Origin: Candidatus Saliniplasma halalkaliphilum
GTDB taxonomy: Archaea > Thermoplasmatota > Thermoplasmata > Halarchaeoplasmatales > Halarchaeoplasmataceae
Assembly: GCA_019594235.1 (NCBI GenBank)
Contig: JAFDTG010000015.1
Location: 1 to 20,547, forward strand
Direction of reading: 5' to 3'
Length of the DNA stretch: 20,547 bases
Positions 6,757 through 13,957 of the stretch are shown here, one piece after another (positions within the stretch are counted from its first letter, which is position 1; every line of letters begins with the position of its first letter). A program made the translations under genes and the position numbers. A model generated the notes under the pieces. It made no database searches, was not told the origin of the DNA, and was given only the letters and a program-made list of their open reading frames with translations.

Positions 6757-7515
6757 TCAAGCTTCTAAGTCATCTCCACCAAAAAACGAATCTTGAACTG
6801 CTGTGTATATTTCCTCTAATCCGAATGGTTCAGATGCAGATATAGCTGGTATCTTCTGCTGGAGTCCTAAATTCTGTATCCCTTTTACCAATTCCAGACC
6901 GATTTGAGTTTCAGTTGTACCCTCGTCTCTTAGAGCGGTATCCAACTCCCAATGGTCTTCGCCCCATTTTTGAATATTTTCAATATCTTTATCAGATAAC
7001 ATGTCTGCTTTTGATATAACTGGGAAGAAAGGTACATCAAATCTGAATTGAGAGCTACCTGCGAGTAAAAATAGAGATACGAATCCATTTGGATGTTTTG
7101 ATATAATCGGATCGAATAAAAATGTTATCAATGATCTGTCTCCAAGTGTTCTCACCAACTCTCTACTAGCTCTTCTAAAAGTGAATAATTCCATCTGTCC
7201 CGGTGTGTCTATTAAGAAGTAATGGCATTCAAATTCATCCATAACTTTCTTGATCTCTAGTGCGTTCATAGCTATCATGTCAGCACAGGCAATCTGAGCC
7301 CCATTTGGTCCGAGGCCATATTCTTCCATAACAGCTGATAGTGAAACCCAATCTCTAATGTCTATATCGGGTTCGTACGGTAGACTTTCAGCACCAGGAT
7401 CTAGATTAACTATTACTGCTTGATATCCCTGTCTATCCATCCATAATTTGAATTCCTTAGTCAAGGTTGTTTTACCGGAACCTGCTGTTCCTATGAAGTA
7501 TAGATTCACTGCCAT
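6757..7515 (-). CDS. GPN-loop GTPase
   Basis: 252 residues, the usual length for archaeal GPN-loop GTPases, soluble dimeric NTPases of the SIMIBI class whose eukaryotic relatives act in RNA polymerase II assembly and nuclear import. Visible motifs: P-loop GTAGSGKTT (9-17), LDPGAE (38-43), the diagnostic G69-P70-N71 loop, DTPGQ (103-107), and SKAD (168-171) in place of the guanine-specificity NKxD. The cellular role in archaea is not settled. The ATG at 7515 is followed by a typical beta-strand start (MAVNLYFIG). It sits 37 nt downstream of the winged-helix regulator on the same strand and is probably co-transcribed with it. Its 3' end is one base from the convergent Cys-rich gene. Confidence 0.92.
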   Translation of the reverse strand: MAVNLYFIGTAGSGKTTLTKEFKLWMDRQGYQAVIVNLDPGAESLPYEPDIDIRDWVSLSAVMEEYGLGPNGAQIACADMIAMNALEIKKVMDEFECHYFLIDTPGQMELFTFRRASRELVRTLGDRSLITFLFDPIISKHPNGFVSLFLLAGSSQFRFDVPFFPVISKADMLSDKDIENIQKWGEDHWELDTALRDEGTTETQIGLELVKGIQNLGLQQKIPAISASEPFGLEEIYTAVQDSFFGGDDLEA

Positions 7516-7552
7516 AACTAGGGATTCACTGAATGTGCAATAAAATTTATGG

Positions 7553-8101
7553 TTATCCCGGCAATGTTGTCATCAGCACAGTGAGTTCTTCTTCGTCGTC
7601 CTCTTCTTTCTTTTCGATTTTCCGTAATTTTTCTCGAGTCTCTTTGAAGATCTCTCGGAGTTCATCGATAGCCTCCTTAGAAAACGGAATTGTTTCCGTA
7701 GCGACCCAACCAACTTCATAATCGATCCTCTTGCAATTCTGAATATACCTTATCCCTTTATTAACCATACCTTTAACTGTGCCTAGTGCAGCTAATTTGT
7801 AATTAATTTTTTCTTCCAATTCTAGATCATCCCAGACTTCGTAGGAATCTAACCATTCTTCTTCAACTGCATAATATCTTGAAACTAGATTACCATGTGT
7901 CTCCTCTCTACTAACGTGTATTAATCCTGAATCGAGAAGTTTATGGACATGGTGGTGTACTGTTTGGGGTGTAAGATCAAGTTTTTTGGCTAGGTCACTG
8001 ATAGTGCGCTCCTTTTCTAGAAGTAATGCCATCACTTGCAATCTAGAAGCATTTGATAAAACTTTTATTTGATTAACGGTGGGTTTTAGGTCCTCGGCCA
8101 T
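7553..8101 (-). CDS. ArsR-like winged-helix transcription regulator
   Basis: 182 residues. Residues about 15-85 are a winged helix: LSNASRLQVMALLLEK, then TISDLAKKLDLTPQTVHHHV as the helix-turn-helix, then DSGLIHVSREE and RYYAVEEE as the wing. The C-terminal part is helical and ends in an acidic/basic coiled stretch, perhaps for dimerisation. No cysteine pair of the metal-sensing ArsR kind is seen, so the effector is unknown. The ATG at 8101 follows AAAGGTG at 8106-8112. The gene leads a leftward pair with the GPN-loop GTPase. A palindromic TATA element and a 13-bp palindrome sit just upstream, which would suit autoregulation and control of the divergent RNA/smORF unit. Confidence 0.88.
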   Translation of the reverse strand: MAEDLKPTVNQIKVLSNASRLQVMALLLEKERTISDLAKKLDLTPQTVHHHVHKLLDSGLIHVSREETHGNLVSRYYAVEEEWLDSYEVWDDLELEEKINYKLAALGTVKGMVNKGIRYIQNCKRIDYEVGWVATETIPFSKEAIDELREIFKETREKLRKIEKKEEDDEEELTVLMTTLPG

Positions 8102-8144
8102 ATCGACACCTTTCGAACTTATCTAACCGATACTAAGATTCCGA

Positions 8145-8158
8145 AATATTTAAATATT
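8145..8158. promoter_or_regulatory. Palindromic TATA element between divergent units
   Basis: AATATTTAAATATT is a perfect 14-bp palindrome. Leftward it would start transcription near 8125, giving the regulator gene a short leader with AAAGGTG. Rightward it would start near 8178, just before the hairpin at 8190-8242. One element could therefore serve both directions. Confidence 0.5.
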
Positions 8159-8161
8159 ACC

Positions 8162-8174
8162 CTCTATCATAGAG
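8162..8174. promoter_or_regulatory. Operator-like palindrome CTCTAT-C-ATAGAG
   Basis: A perfect 6-bp inverted repeat around one central base, 3 bp from the palindromic TATA element. It would cover the BRE side of the leftward promoter and the region just before the rightward transcript start, the expected place for a repressor. The adjacent winged-helix protein is the obvious candidate binder; that link is inference. Confidence 0.4.
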
Positions 8175-8189
8175 CATATACACAATAAG

Positions 8190-8242
8190 ACGGTATCGAA
8201 ACGATAGTTATAACGTATAACGCTATTGTTAACTAATACCGT
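8190..8242 (+). other. Leader hairpin upstream of a 25-codon ORF
   Basis: ACGGTAT (8190-8196) pairs perfectly with ATACCGT (8236-8242). Inside, CGATAG (8202-8207) pairs with CTATTG (8223-8228, one G-U), and TTAT (8208-8211) pairs with ATAA (8217-8220) around a 5-nt loop. The stem ends 6 nt before the ribosome site at 8248-8255, so it could be a regulatory leader or part of a longer structured RNA. Confidence 0.35.
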
Positions 8243-8260
8243 ACCTAAGAGGTGATAAAG

Positions 8261-8338
8261 ATGTTAAGAAGAAAAGGAGTAGCAAAAGATAATAAGTGGG
8301 CGAATTGGTCGTTAGAACTGGCAAGAAACCAAACATAA
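8261..8338 (+). CDS. Possible 25-residue basic peptide
   Basis: The ORF is MLRRKGVAKDNKWANWSLELARNQT. The reason to list it is AAGAGGTGAT at 8246-8255, nearly a full complement of the archaeal 16S 3' end and the best Shine-Dalgarno in the window, 5 nt before the ATG. It lies downstream of a plausible promoter (8145-8158) and a leader hairpin. The sequence has no recognisable motif and no hydrophobic segment. Its 3' part overlaps the multi-stem RNA candidate at 8296-8374, so the transcript may instead be non-coding, or the peptide may be a leader peptide. Too short to judge by composition. Confidence 0.4.
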   Translation: MLRRKGVAKDNKWANWSLELARNQT

Positions 8339-8374
8339 ACCATATGAATACAATATTCAGCCCTACTCGCCCAC
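8296..8374 (+). ncRNA. Candidate structured RNA closed by an 8-bp stem
   Basis: GTGGGCGA (8296-8303) pairs perfectly with TCGCCCAC (8367-8374), GC-rich in an AT-rich gap. Inside are TTGGT (8305-8309) with ACCAA (8328-8332), and TGAATA (8345-8350) with TATTCA (8354-8359), making a three-way-junction-like fold. An ACA trinucleotide overlaps the 3' edge of the closing stem, but the fold does not match a standard H/ACA hairpin. It is not a tRNA: no T-loop or D-loop consensus. Family unknown. Confidence 0.35.
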
Positions 8375-8379
8375 AGAAA

Positions 8380-8400
8380 CCTTTTCCATTTGAATTTTCT
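8380..8400 (+). terminator. Possible T-rich terminator after the small ORF/RNA unit
   Basis: CCTTTTCC followed by GAATTTTCT gives two T4 tracts just after the 8296-8374 stem. Pyrimidine-rich tracts commonly end archaeal transcripts, but these are short. Confidence 0.25.
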
Positions 8401-8405
8401 ATATA

Positions 8406-8478
8406 ATGCTGTTCTCAGTACTCATAGGGATAATCATTACTTTAAGTTCATCAAAGTTTTTTCATCATCGAACAGCAT
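8406..8478 (-). ncRNA. Box C/D guide sRNA (candidate)
   Basis: Read on the minus strand. A terminal stem GCTGTTC/GAACAGC (8476-8470 with 8414-8408; extended by AT to 9 bp) is followed by one G and box C ATGATGA (8468-8462); box D CTGA (8418-8415) abuts the other stem strand. This is the k-turn geometry of box C/D RNAs. Box C' is ATGATTA (8437-8431, one mismatch). Exactly 12 nt, TCCCTATGAGTA, lie between C' and D, a normal guide length. By the N+5 rule it would direct 2'-O-methylation of the C at position 5 of UACUCAUAGGGA in a target RNA. A D' box is weak (ATGA, 8451-8448), so the first guide may be inactive. I have not located the target. A TATA box sits 27 bp upstream. Confidence 0.7.
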
Positions 8479-8500
8479 GAGATATACATCTTATTGACTT

Positions 8501-8510
8501 AATAAATATT
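8501..8510 (-). promoter_or_regulatory. TATA box for the box C/D sRNA
   Basis: On the minus strand AATATTTATT, preceded by purine-rich AGAA. Its centre is about 27 bp from the 5' end of the terminal stem at 8478, as expected for a directly transcribed sRNA. Confidence 0.5.
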
Positions 8511-8528
8511 TCTAAAAGGAAACCACCC

Positions 8529-8540
8529 AAAAATATAATT
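8529..8540 (+). promoter_or_regulatory. TATA box for the coiled-coil protein gene
   Basis: AAAAATATAATT is centred about 26 bp before the ATG at 8561. No Shine-Dalgarno is visible in between, so the mRNA is probably leaderless. Confidence 0.5.
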
Positions 8541-8560
8541 CCTATATCTACATACTAATA

Positions 8561-10870
8561 ATGAGGTCTTTAATTATGCAGTTTCCCGCTGGTAAAACCA
8601 TTAGAAGTGAATTTGGTGGAGAAGGAGTAATAGATGAATTTATAGAGGTCATATTTGACAAAAAGATAGAAGGTTATCTGAAATCTAGTCTGACCGAAGG
8701 CGATGTTCGAAGGGAAGGTGCTCTATTTTTCAAAAAAGGTGTCCTCATTGCTGGAATGTATAAAGGAAAGAAAAAAACAGCAGGTAAAAAATCTATTCGA
8801 AAAATTTCTCGCGATTCTATGAACTCTGATTGTTTATTAGAGATTCATTCATATTCATACGGTTCCTCATCAATCAGTGTAAATCATGTTCTTTCTAATT
8901 TTACCGAAGAAATTGAGGTAGAAAAAGATTTGAATGTAAAATTAGAGATCGATCGTGGGAAACGCGATGAATCTAAAAGAAAATCTGAGGTAGAAGAGAC
9001 AAAGGATCTAGAATCATCAGACTTTGATATTTCTGACGAACCGATAGACATAGGTGAAATAGGCACTTTTGAAGGTATCCCAAGTACTACAAAGGTTCCA
9101 GAAGGGGAAGACATTGTTGAAAGGGCTGAGAAGAAAGTGAAGGATATACGGGAAGGCCGTCTTAGAGAAGAACTTGAGAGGGTTCGTAATGAACTCAAAG
9201 ATAAAAGAAGAGCGTTGAGAGAAAAGGAAAGAGTTCTCAACCAGAGGTCCGATGAATTAAAACAAAAAGAAAATGTATTGAAAGAAAAAGCTCAAAAGAT
9301 AAAAAATGAAAGAGACAAGGTCAAAAATATATGGAAACGGATGAAAAAAGAAAGCAATAAAGCTAATAAAGCAAAAGATGAACTCGAAAAGAAGATCAGC
9401 GAACAGATAAGCCGGGAAGAAGAACTCATGGAGAAAGAAAGAGAACTAAGAAACCTTGAAGAAGAATTAGAAGAATGGAAAGAGGATATAAAATCTAGAT
9501 CATCCAAGTTAGGGACGATGGAGGAGGAGTTGAGCAGTTGGGAGAGAGACTTGAAAAAGAAAGAAGAGAGATTAGATTGGATGGAAGAAGACTTAGAGGA
9601 GAGGGAAGAGAACGTTTTCGATAAAAACAAGGAATTAGAGGAACGAGAGAAATCTATAGAGAAGAAAGAAAATAGATTGGAAGAAAAAGAAAGTCAGTTG
9701 AATAAAGTCAAGGATAGTATAGATAAGAGAAAAAAAGAAATCCAACTCAAAGAAGAAGAAATCGGTATGAGGGAAGAAAGGTTGGAGGACAAGGAAGAGA
9801 AACTAGAAAAGGACAGGGAGAAAATAGATGAATTGAAACAAGGTCTCAAATCTGACCGGGAATCGGTAAGGAACATGAAAAAAGAATTACGGGGAAAAGA
9901 GAAGACGTTGGATCAAAGGGAGAAAAAACTAGACGAGCGTGAAAGCGAACTGGAAGCTTTAGAAGATGAAGTAGAGAATAAGAGTGAGGATTTAGATGAA
10001 AAGTCTATTAAACTCAATGAAAGAGATATTGAACTATCTAAGAGGGAAAACGAGCTAGATGATAAGGCAGATAAAGTCATGAGGGCAAAAGAGGACCTTG
10101 ATGAAAGAGAAGAAAGACTTGACGATTTAAAAGAGCGCTTAGAAACTAGAAAGTCCAGATTGAACAGTAAAGAAAAAGAGATAAAAGAGCGGGAAATAGA
10201 GATAGAAGAAGAGTTAAAAGAACGAGAATCTCAATTGGAAAAGAAAGAAGAAGAAACAAAGGATCTTAAGAAGTCTCTTAACGGAAAGAAAGGAGCTTTA
10301 CAAAAGAAAGAGAATCGATTAGAAGAAAGAGAAGAAGAGATATCTGAAATTGAAGATAATCTAGACAGCAGGGAAGAAAAAATCAAAGAAAAGGAGAATC
10401 AACTCGAAGCATTAGAAACCGAACTTCAAGAGAAAGAAAAAGAACTAGATGAAACACGCAGTGAACTTGAAGATGAAAGAGAGAATATGCAAAAAGAGCT
10501 TAGTGAAAAAGAAGATGAACTTGAACGGGAGAGAGCGGAATTTAAGGGTGAGAAAGAAGAATTGGACGAAAAGAGAGACAAGATAAAACAAAAATTATCC
10601 GAAATAATCGAGGAAAAAGAAGAATTAGAAGAAAGGAAAGAAAACCTCGATGAAAGAGAAGAAAAGGTTGAGGAGAGAGAAGGAGTTCTAAATCAGCGTG
10701 AAGAACGGCTGGACGAATTAGAGAAGGAATTAGAAAAGAAAGAAGATCGACTTGAACGAAAAGAAAAATCAATAGAAAAAAGGGAAGATCAAATAGATGA
10801 AAAAGAGACTACCCTAAAGAGTAAAGAGAAATCATTAAAAGAAATAAGAGCGGGTCTTGAAGAGATATAA
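8561..10870 (+). CDS. 769-residue protein: small N-terminal domain plus very long coiled coil
   Basis: Residues 1 to about 110 form a folded domain (FPAGKTIRSEFGGEGVIDEF, EGYLKSS, EGALFFKKGVLIAGMYKGKK). It resembles archaeal DUF2226-type domains, in which a beta-rich core carries a LLFKxGxIxxAxY-like strand; the resemblance is by eye. Residues about 120-185 are an acidic linker. From about 185 to the end runs a nearly unbroken coiled coil of 580 residues, with heptads of the form [KR]-E-x-x-[LI]-x-x and almost no proline or glycine, which would be about 85 nm if one continuous helix. No Walker motifs, so it is not an SMC/Rad50 ATPase. No signal or membrane segment: cytoplasmic. A structural or spacer role is inferred. 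The ATG at 8561 fits a leaderless transcript; ATG at 8576 is possible. It stops directly against the convergent aminotransferase gene. Confidence 0.88.
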   Translation: MRSLIMQFPAGKTIRSEFGGEGVIDEFIEVIFDKKIEGYLKSSLTEGDVRREGALFFKKGVLIAGMYKGKKKTAGKKSIRKISRDSMNSDCLLEIHSYSYGSSSISVNHVLSNFTEEIEVEKDLNVKLEIDRGKRDESKRKSEVEETKDLESSDFDISDEPIDIGEIGTFEGIPSTTKVPEGEDIVERAEKKVKDIREGRLREELERVRNELKDKRRALREKERVLNQRSDELKQKENVLKEKAQKIKNERDKVKNIWKRMKKESNKANKAKDELEKKISEQISREEELMEKERELRNLEEELEEWKEDIKSRSSKLGTMEEELSSWERDLKKKEERLDWMEEDLEEREENVFDKNKELEEREKSIEKKENRLEEKESQLNKVKDSIDKRKKEIQLKEEEIGMREERLEDKEEKLEKDREKIDELKQGLKSDRESVRNMKKELRGKEKTLDQREKKLDERESELEALEDEVENKSEDLDEKSIKLNERDIELSKRENELDDKADKVMRAKEDLDEREERLDDLKERLETRKSRLNSKEKEIKEREIEIEEELKERESQLEKKEEETKDLKKSLNGKKGALQKKENRLEEREEEISEIEDNLDSREEKIKEKENQLEALETELQEKEKELDETRSELEDERENMQKELSEKEDELERERAEFKGEKEELDEKRDKIKQKLSEIIEEKEELEERKENLDEREEKVEEREGVLNQREERLDELEKELEKKEDRLERKEKSIEKREDQIDEKETTLKSKEKSLKEIRAGLEEI

Positions 10871-12031
10871 TTATCTATCAAGACCTTCTGCTACTTTCTC
10901 AATTCTTTCCAAGGCTTCTTTTATATTTTCTGAAGAGTTAGCGAATGACATTCTTAGATGGTTTTCTCCCTTGTCACCAAATGCTGAACCAGGTGTTGTA
11001 GCCACCTTTGCCTCTTTTAAAAGATGAAGTGCTAATTCCATACTATCCATCTTAAAATCAAACCTTGGGAATGTGTAAAAAGTGGAATTAGGATTTCTAC
11101 ATTCGAAACCGTCAATTGCATTCAATCCATCTACGATTATTTTTCTTCGTTTTTTATAGGTTTGAAGCATTTCATCGATAGCTTTGTCTCCTTTTCTCAA
11201 CGCTGATACACCCGCTTTCTGGGCGAAAGAGGTAGCACATGTTATAGAATGCGTTTGAATCTTTATTATGTTGTCAAGAAGGTCCTCATGAGTTAAAAGC
11301 CATCCTAATCTCCATCCTGTCATGGCATAGGATTTAGAAAATCCGCTTATAGTGATTGTTCTATCTCTCATACCGTCAAAAGAGCCAATCGAAATATGTT
11401 CACCTTCAAAGATTAGGTTTTCGTAAACCTCATCACTAATAACCAGGAGGTCATTATCTATTGCAATGTCTGCGATGGCCTTTAAATCATTCTTAGGAAT
11501 AGTCATACCCGTAGGATTTGAAGGGGAATTCAGTACAATCAGTTCAGCTCTAGATGATATCCTTTCATTCAAGGTTTCTATATCTAAAGAATAATCTTCC
11601 TCCTCGATCAACGGTAATCTTCGGGGTATACCATCTGCGAATTTTATCATAGGTGCATATGAAACCCAACTAGGGTCTGTTATTATCGCTTCAGCCCCAT
11701 CATCTAAATGAGCTAAAATAGACATGAAAAGAGCTTGTTTTGTAGGCGTGATTAACACATTTTCTTTTTTGAAATCTAGATTGTTAAAGCTTCTACTTTT
11801 ATCTGCTACTGCTTCTCGCAACTCAGGTATTCCTTGCGGGGTTGTGTAATGTGTGAATCCATCCTTCATGGCTTTGTAAGCTTCTTCAACGATAAAATCA
11901 GGGGTGTCAAAATCTGGTTCACCAACGGCGAGGGATATTATATCTCTACCTTCAGCTTCCATGCTAGAAGCCATTTTAGAGATCCTCATAGTTTCAGAAA
12001 AACTTACGTCAAGCATTCTTTTAACTGTCAT
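10871..12031 (-). CDS. Class I/II pyridoxal-phosphate aminotransferase (aspartate aminotransferase-like)
   Basis: 386 residues, full length for subgroup I-gamma aminotransferases. Motifs: VGEPDFDTP (36-44), HYTTPQGIPELR (61-72), NSPSNPTG (168-175), D200 and Y203 that hold the cofactor, and SGFSKSYAMTGWRLGW (229-244) with K233 as the Schiff-base lysine. HLRMSFA near the C-terminus supplies the arginine for the substrate carboxylate. The exact amino donor cannot be told from sequence; aspartate is the default. It starts 6 nt after argF on the same strand, with GGGGTAA inside the end of argF as ribosome site, so the two are probably co-transcribed, consistent with amino-acid biosynthesis. Its stop codon directly abuts the stop of the convergent coiled-coil gene. 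Confidence 0.9.
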   Translation of the reverse strand: MTVKRMLDVSFSETMRISKMASSMEAEGRDIISLAVGEPDFDTPDFIVEEAYKAMKDGFTHYTTPQGIPELREAVADKSRSFNNLDFKKENVLITPTKQALFMSILAHLDDGAEAIITDPSWVSYAPMIKFADGIPRRLPLIEEEDYSLDIETLNERISSRAELIVLNSPSNPTGMTIPKNDLKAIADIAIDNDLLVISDEVYENLIFEGEHISIGSFDGMRDRTITISGFSKSYAMTGWRLGWLLTHEDLLDNIIKIQTHSITCATSFAQKAGVSALRKGDKAIDEMLQTYKKRRKIIVDGLNAIDGFECRNPNSTFYTFPRFDFKMDSMELALHLLKEAKVATTPGSAFGDKGENHLRMSFANSSENIKEALERIEKVAEGLDR

Positions 12032-12037
12032 GTAATA

Positions 12038-12952
12038 TTACCCCATGAGTTCAGCCATAATGGCTTTTTGAGCGTGTAATCTATTCTCCGCTTGATCGAA
12101 AACGACTGAATGTTCTCCATCTATGACTTCGTCTGTAATTTCTATTCCGCGGTGTGCAGGTAAACAGTGCATGACGATTACATCATCCTTGGCCTGTTCA
12201 ACCAGTGATTGATTTATTTGGAAATCTTTGAAGTCTTTCATCCTTTTTTCTTTCTCTTCCTCATCTCCCATCGAAACCCAAACATCCGTGTAAATCACGT
12301 CAGCATTTTCAACTGCTTTTTTTGGGATATTTGAAACTTCAATGTTGGCTCCGGTTTCTTCACCTATCTCTTTTGCCTTTTTGACGAACCTTTCCATAGG
12401 TTCATAACCTTTCGGTGTACAAGCCACCATATTCATACCAACTATGGCGGATCCTAAAAGAAGGGAATGGCAAACATTATTTCCGTCTCCGACATAAACC
12501 AACTTCCTGTCGAAATCATCTTTATGTTCTCTAATTGTCAACAAATCGGCCATTATTTGGCAAGGATGTTCTATATCATCTAAACCGCTGATAACGGGTA
12601 TTGTAGAATTTTCAGCCAATTCTACCATCATATCATGTTCAAAAGCCCTGTACATTATACCGTCCACATACCTTGATAAGACTTTAGCAGTGTCAGCTAT
12701 GGTTTCTCCTCTACCCAACTGAAGATCTTTTGGACTGAGGTAAAGCGCATGTCCCCCGAGCTGGGTTGTACCAACTTCGAAAGAAATACGAGTCCTAGTA
12801 CTAGGTTTTTCAAATATCATACCTAAACTTTTCCCTTTTAAAGGTTGATATGGTTCTCCGTTCTTGAATTTCTTCTTTATCTCTCCACCGATACGTAATA
12901 TTTCATTAAGCCTGTCTTTAAAATCCAATATCGAGATGAAATCTTTTGCCAT
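12038..12952 (-). CDS. argF: Ornithine carbamoyltransferase
   Basis: 304 residues, typical length. It makes citrulline from ornithine and carbamoyl phosphate (EC 2.1.3.3) in arginine synthesis. Motifs: KPSTRTR (49-55) for carbamoyl phosphate, HPCQ (129-132), the SMG loop (227-229, in DVWVSMGDE), and HCLPAHRG (262-269) with the catalytic cysteine. These separate it from aspartate carbamoyltransferase. The ATG at 12952 lies a few bases from the expected transcript start set by the TATA box at 12976-12988, so translation is probably leaderless or nearly so. It leads an operon with the aminotransferase. No other arg genes are nearby. Confidence 0.95.
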   Translation of the reverse strand: MAKDFISILDFKDRLNEILRIGGEIKKKFKNGEPYQPLKGKSLGMIFEKPSTRTRISFEVGTTQLGGHALYLSPKDLQLGRGETIADTAKVLSRYVDGIMYRAFEHDMMVELAENSTIPVISGLDDIEHPCQIMADLLTIREHKDDFDRKLVYVGDGNNVCHSLLLGSAIVGMNMVACTPKGYEPMERFVKKAKEIGEETGANIEVSNIPKKAVENADVIYTDVWVSMGDEEEKEKRMKDFKDFQINQSLVEQAKDDVIVMHCLPAHRGIEITDEVIDGEHSVVFDQAENRLHAQKAIMAELMG

Positions 12953-12975
12953 GATATCAAATCTGCTATAGTTAG

Positions 12976-12988
12976 GGTATATTAAAAA
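12976..12988 (-). promoter_or_regulatory. TATA box for argF, overlapping the end region of purC
   Basis: On the minus strand this reads TTTTTAATATACC. Its centre is about 27 bp from 12955, just before the argF ATG. The T5 tract at 12988-12984 is also the only T-tract between purC and argF, so it may double as the purC terminator. Confidence 0.45.
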
Positions 12989-13008
12989 GTGTTGCTAAAT
13001 TCGGGCAA

Positions 13009-13914
13009 TTATGTATATTCCCCGTCTGTTAATCTTTTCATCATATCTACATATAATTCACTGGTTTTTTCGACCATGTCTTCGGGTAGAGGTGGTATAC
13101 TCGGTTCTTCTTCGTTATTTCTGCTGGCTTCTATTATTTCTTTGTGATATCCAACATCTCGATAATATTGTCTAACAAATTCTTTACTTTTTTCTATAAA
13201 GTTACCTTTATCATACTCTTCTTTATCCCAAAAACGATCCTCGTCTGCTGTTCCAAAAGTATCTACGAGCATGATATTTCTATTTTCATCCATGGCGAAC
13301 TCTTTTTTACCATCTACGTGTAAAAGCCCGTTCTTTTCTACATTATTTTTTATCAATTCGTCTATTCTCAATGTTGCATCTTTGATTTCTTCAAATTGAT
13401 CGTCAGTCAATCCTGATATTTTCAATGCTTCCTCGATTGTGAGCTTTTTATCGTAATCTTCGAGTTTCGTAGTTACCTCAAAGAGAGGATCAGGTAGTCG
13501 CTCACCATAATCTGGTTTTTCATCAAATCCGAAATCCGTATAGTCAACTTCACCTTCACGGATTCTATCATAGAGTGATCCCGCAACAAAATATCTGCAT
13601 ATAAATTCTAGTGGTATAAGATAATTAGTAGTGTTTTTATCGATCTTATCATAATCTGTTATCACGTCAACTTTTTCTACCATCATCCGGTTATTCTCTA
13701 CCATTTCTATAAAATGGGTGTTAATTCCTAATTCATCTTCTGCTTTTTCAAACCAGTAAGTAGATGTTTTACAAAGGGTTTCTCCTTTACGTGGGATATC
13801 GTTGGGAACGATCTTATCAAAGACTGAAATATTATCTGTAAAGAAAAAGCTAAGGTGTTCTTCCCCTATTTCGTAAACTTCTTTGACCTTGCCTTTCCTG
13901 ATTAGTTTTCTCAT
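13009..13914 (-). CDS. purC: Phosphoribosylaminoimidazole-succinocarboxamide (SAICAR) synthase
   Basis: 301 residues, in the longer class of SAICAR synthases. It condenses CAIR with aspartate using ATP (EC 6.3.2.6) in purine synthesis. Motifs: GKVKEVYEI (8-16) forming the nucleotide-binding start, TDNISVFD (26-33), PLEFICRYFVAGSL (about 106-119) for substrate binding, and MLVDTFGTADEDRFW near the C-terminus, the archaeal form of the LxDExxxPDSxRxW signature. The ATG at 13914 follows GGGTG at 13920-13924. It lies 43 nt after the Nudix gene; an AATTATTTAA at that junction could be its own TATA box, so co-transcription with the PAC2/Nudix pair is possible but not certain. Confidence 0.95.
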   Translation of the reverse strand: MRKLIRKGKVKEVYEIGEEHLSFFFTDNISVFDKIVPNDIPRKGETLCKTSTYWFEKAEDELGINTHFIEMVENNRMMVEKVDVITDYDKIDKNTTNYLIPLEFICRYFVAGSLYDRIREGEVDYTDFGFDEKPDYGERLPDPLFEVTTKLEDYDKKLTIEEALKISGLTDDQFEEIKDATLRIDELIKNNVEKNGLLHVDGKKEFAMDENRNIMLVDTFGTADEDRFWDKEEYDKGNFIEKSKEFVRQYYRDVGYHKEIIEASRNNEEEPSIPPLPEDMVEKTSELYVDMMKRLTDGEYT

Positions 13915-13957
13915 TTAAGCACCCATAACTTTGGATTTTGGAGATTAGGGTAATTAT

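Noticed and set aside
8296..8375. tRNA gene suggested by the 7-8 bp acceptor-like stem and about 80-nt length
   Set aside because: No T8, no D-loop GG, no T-loop TTCRA, and the inner hairpin has a 3-nt loop, so it cannot fold as a tRNA, even allowing one intron.
8344..8406. Second 20-codon ORF following the 25-codon ORF
   Set aside because: No ribosome site precedes it and it is fully explained by the RNA stems and the T-rich tract.
9292..9876. Serine/leucine-rich open frames on the minus strand within the coiled-coil gene
   Set aside because: They are antisense shadows of Lys/Glu-rich heptads and have no ribosome sites or family matches.
8561..10870. SMC/Rad50-type protein
   Set aside because: No Walker A, Walker B or signature motif at either end; length and coiled coil alone are not enough.
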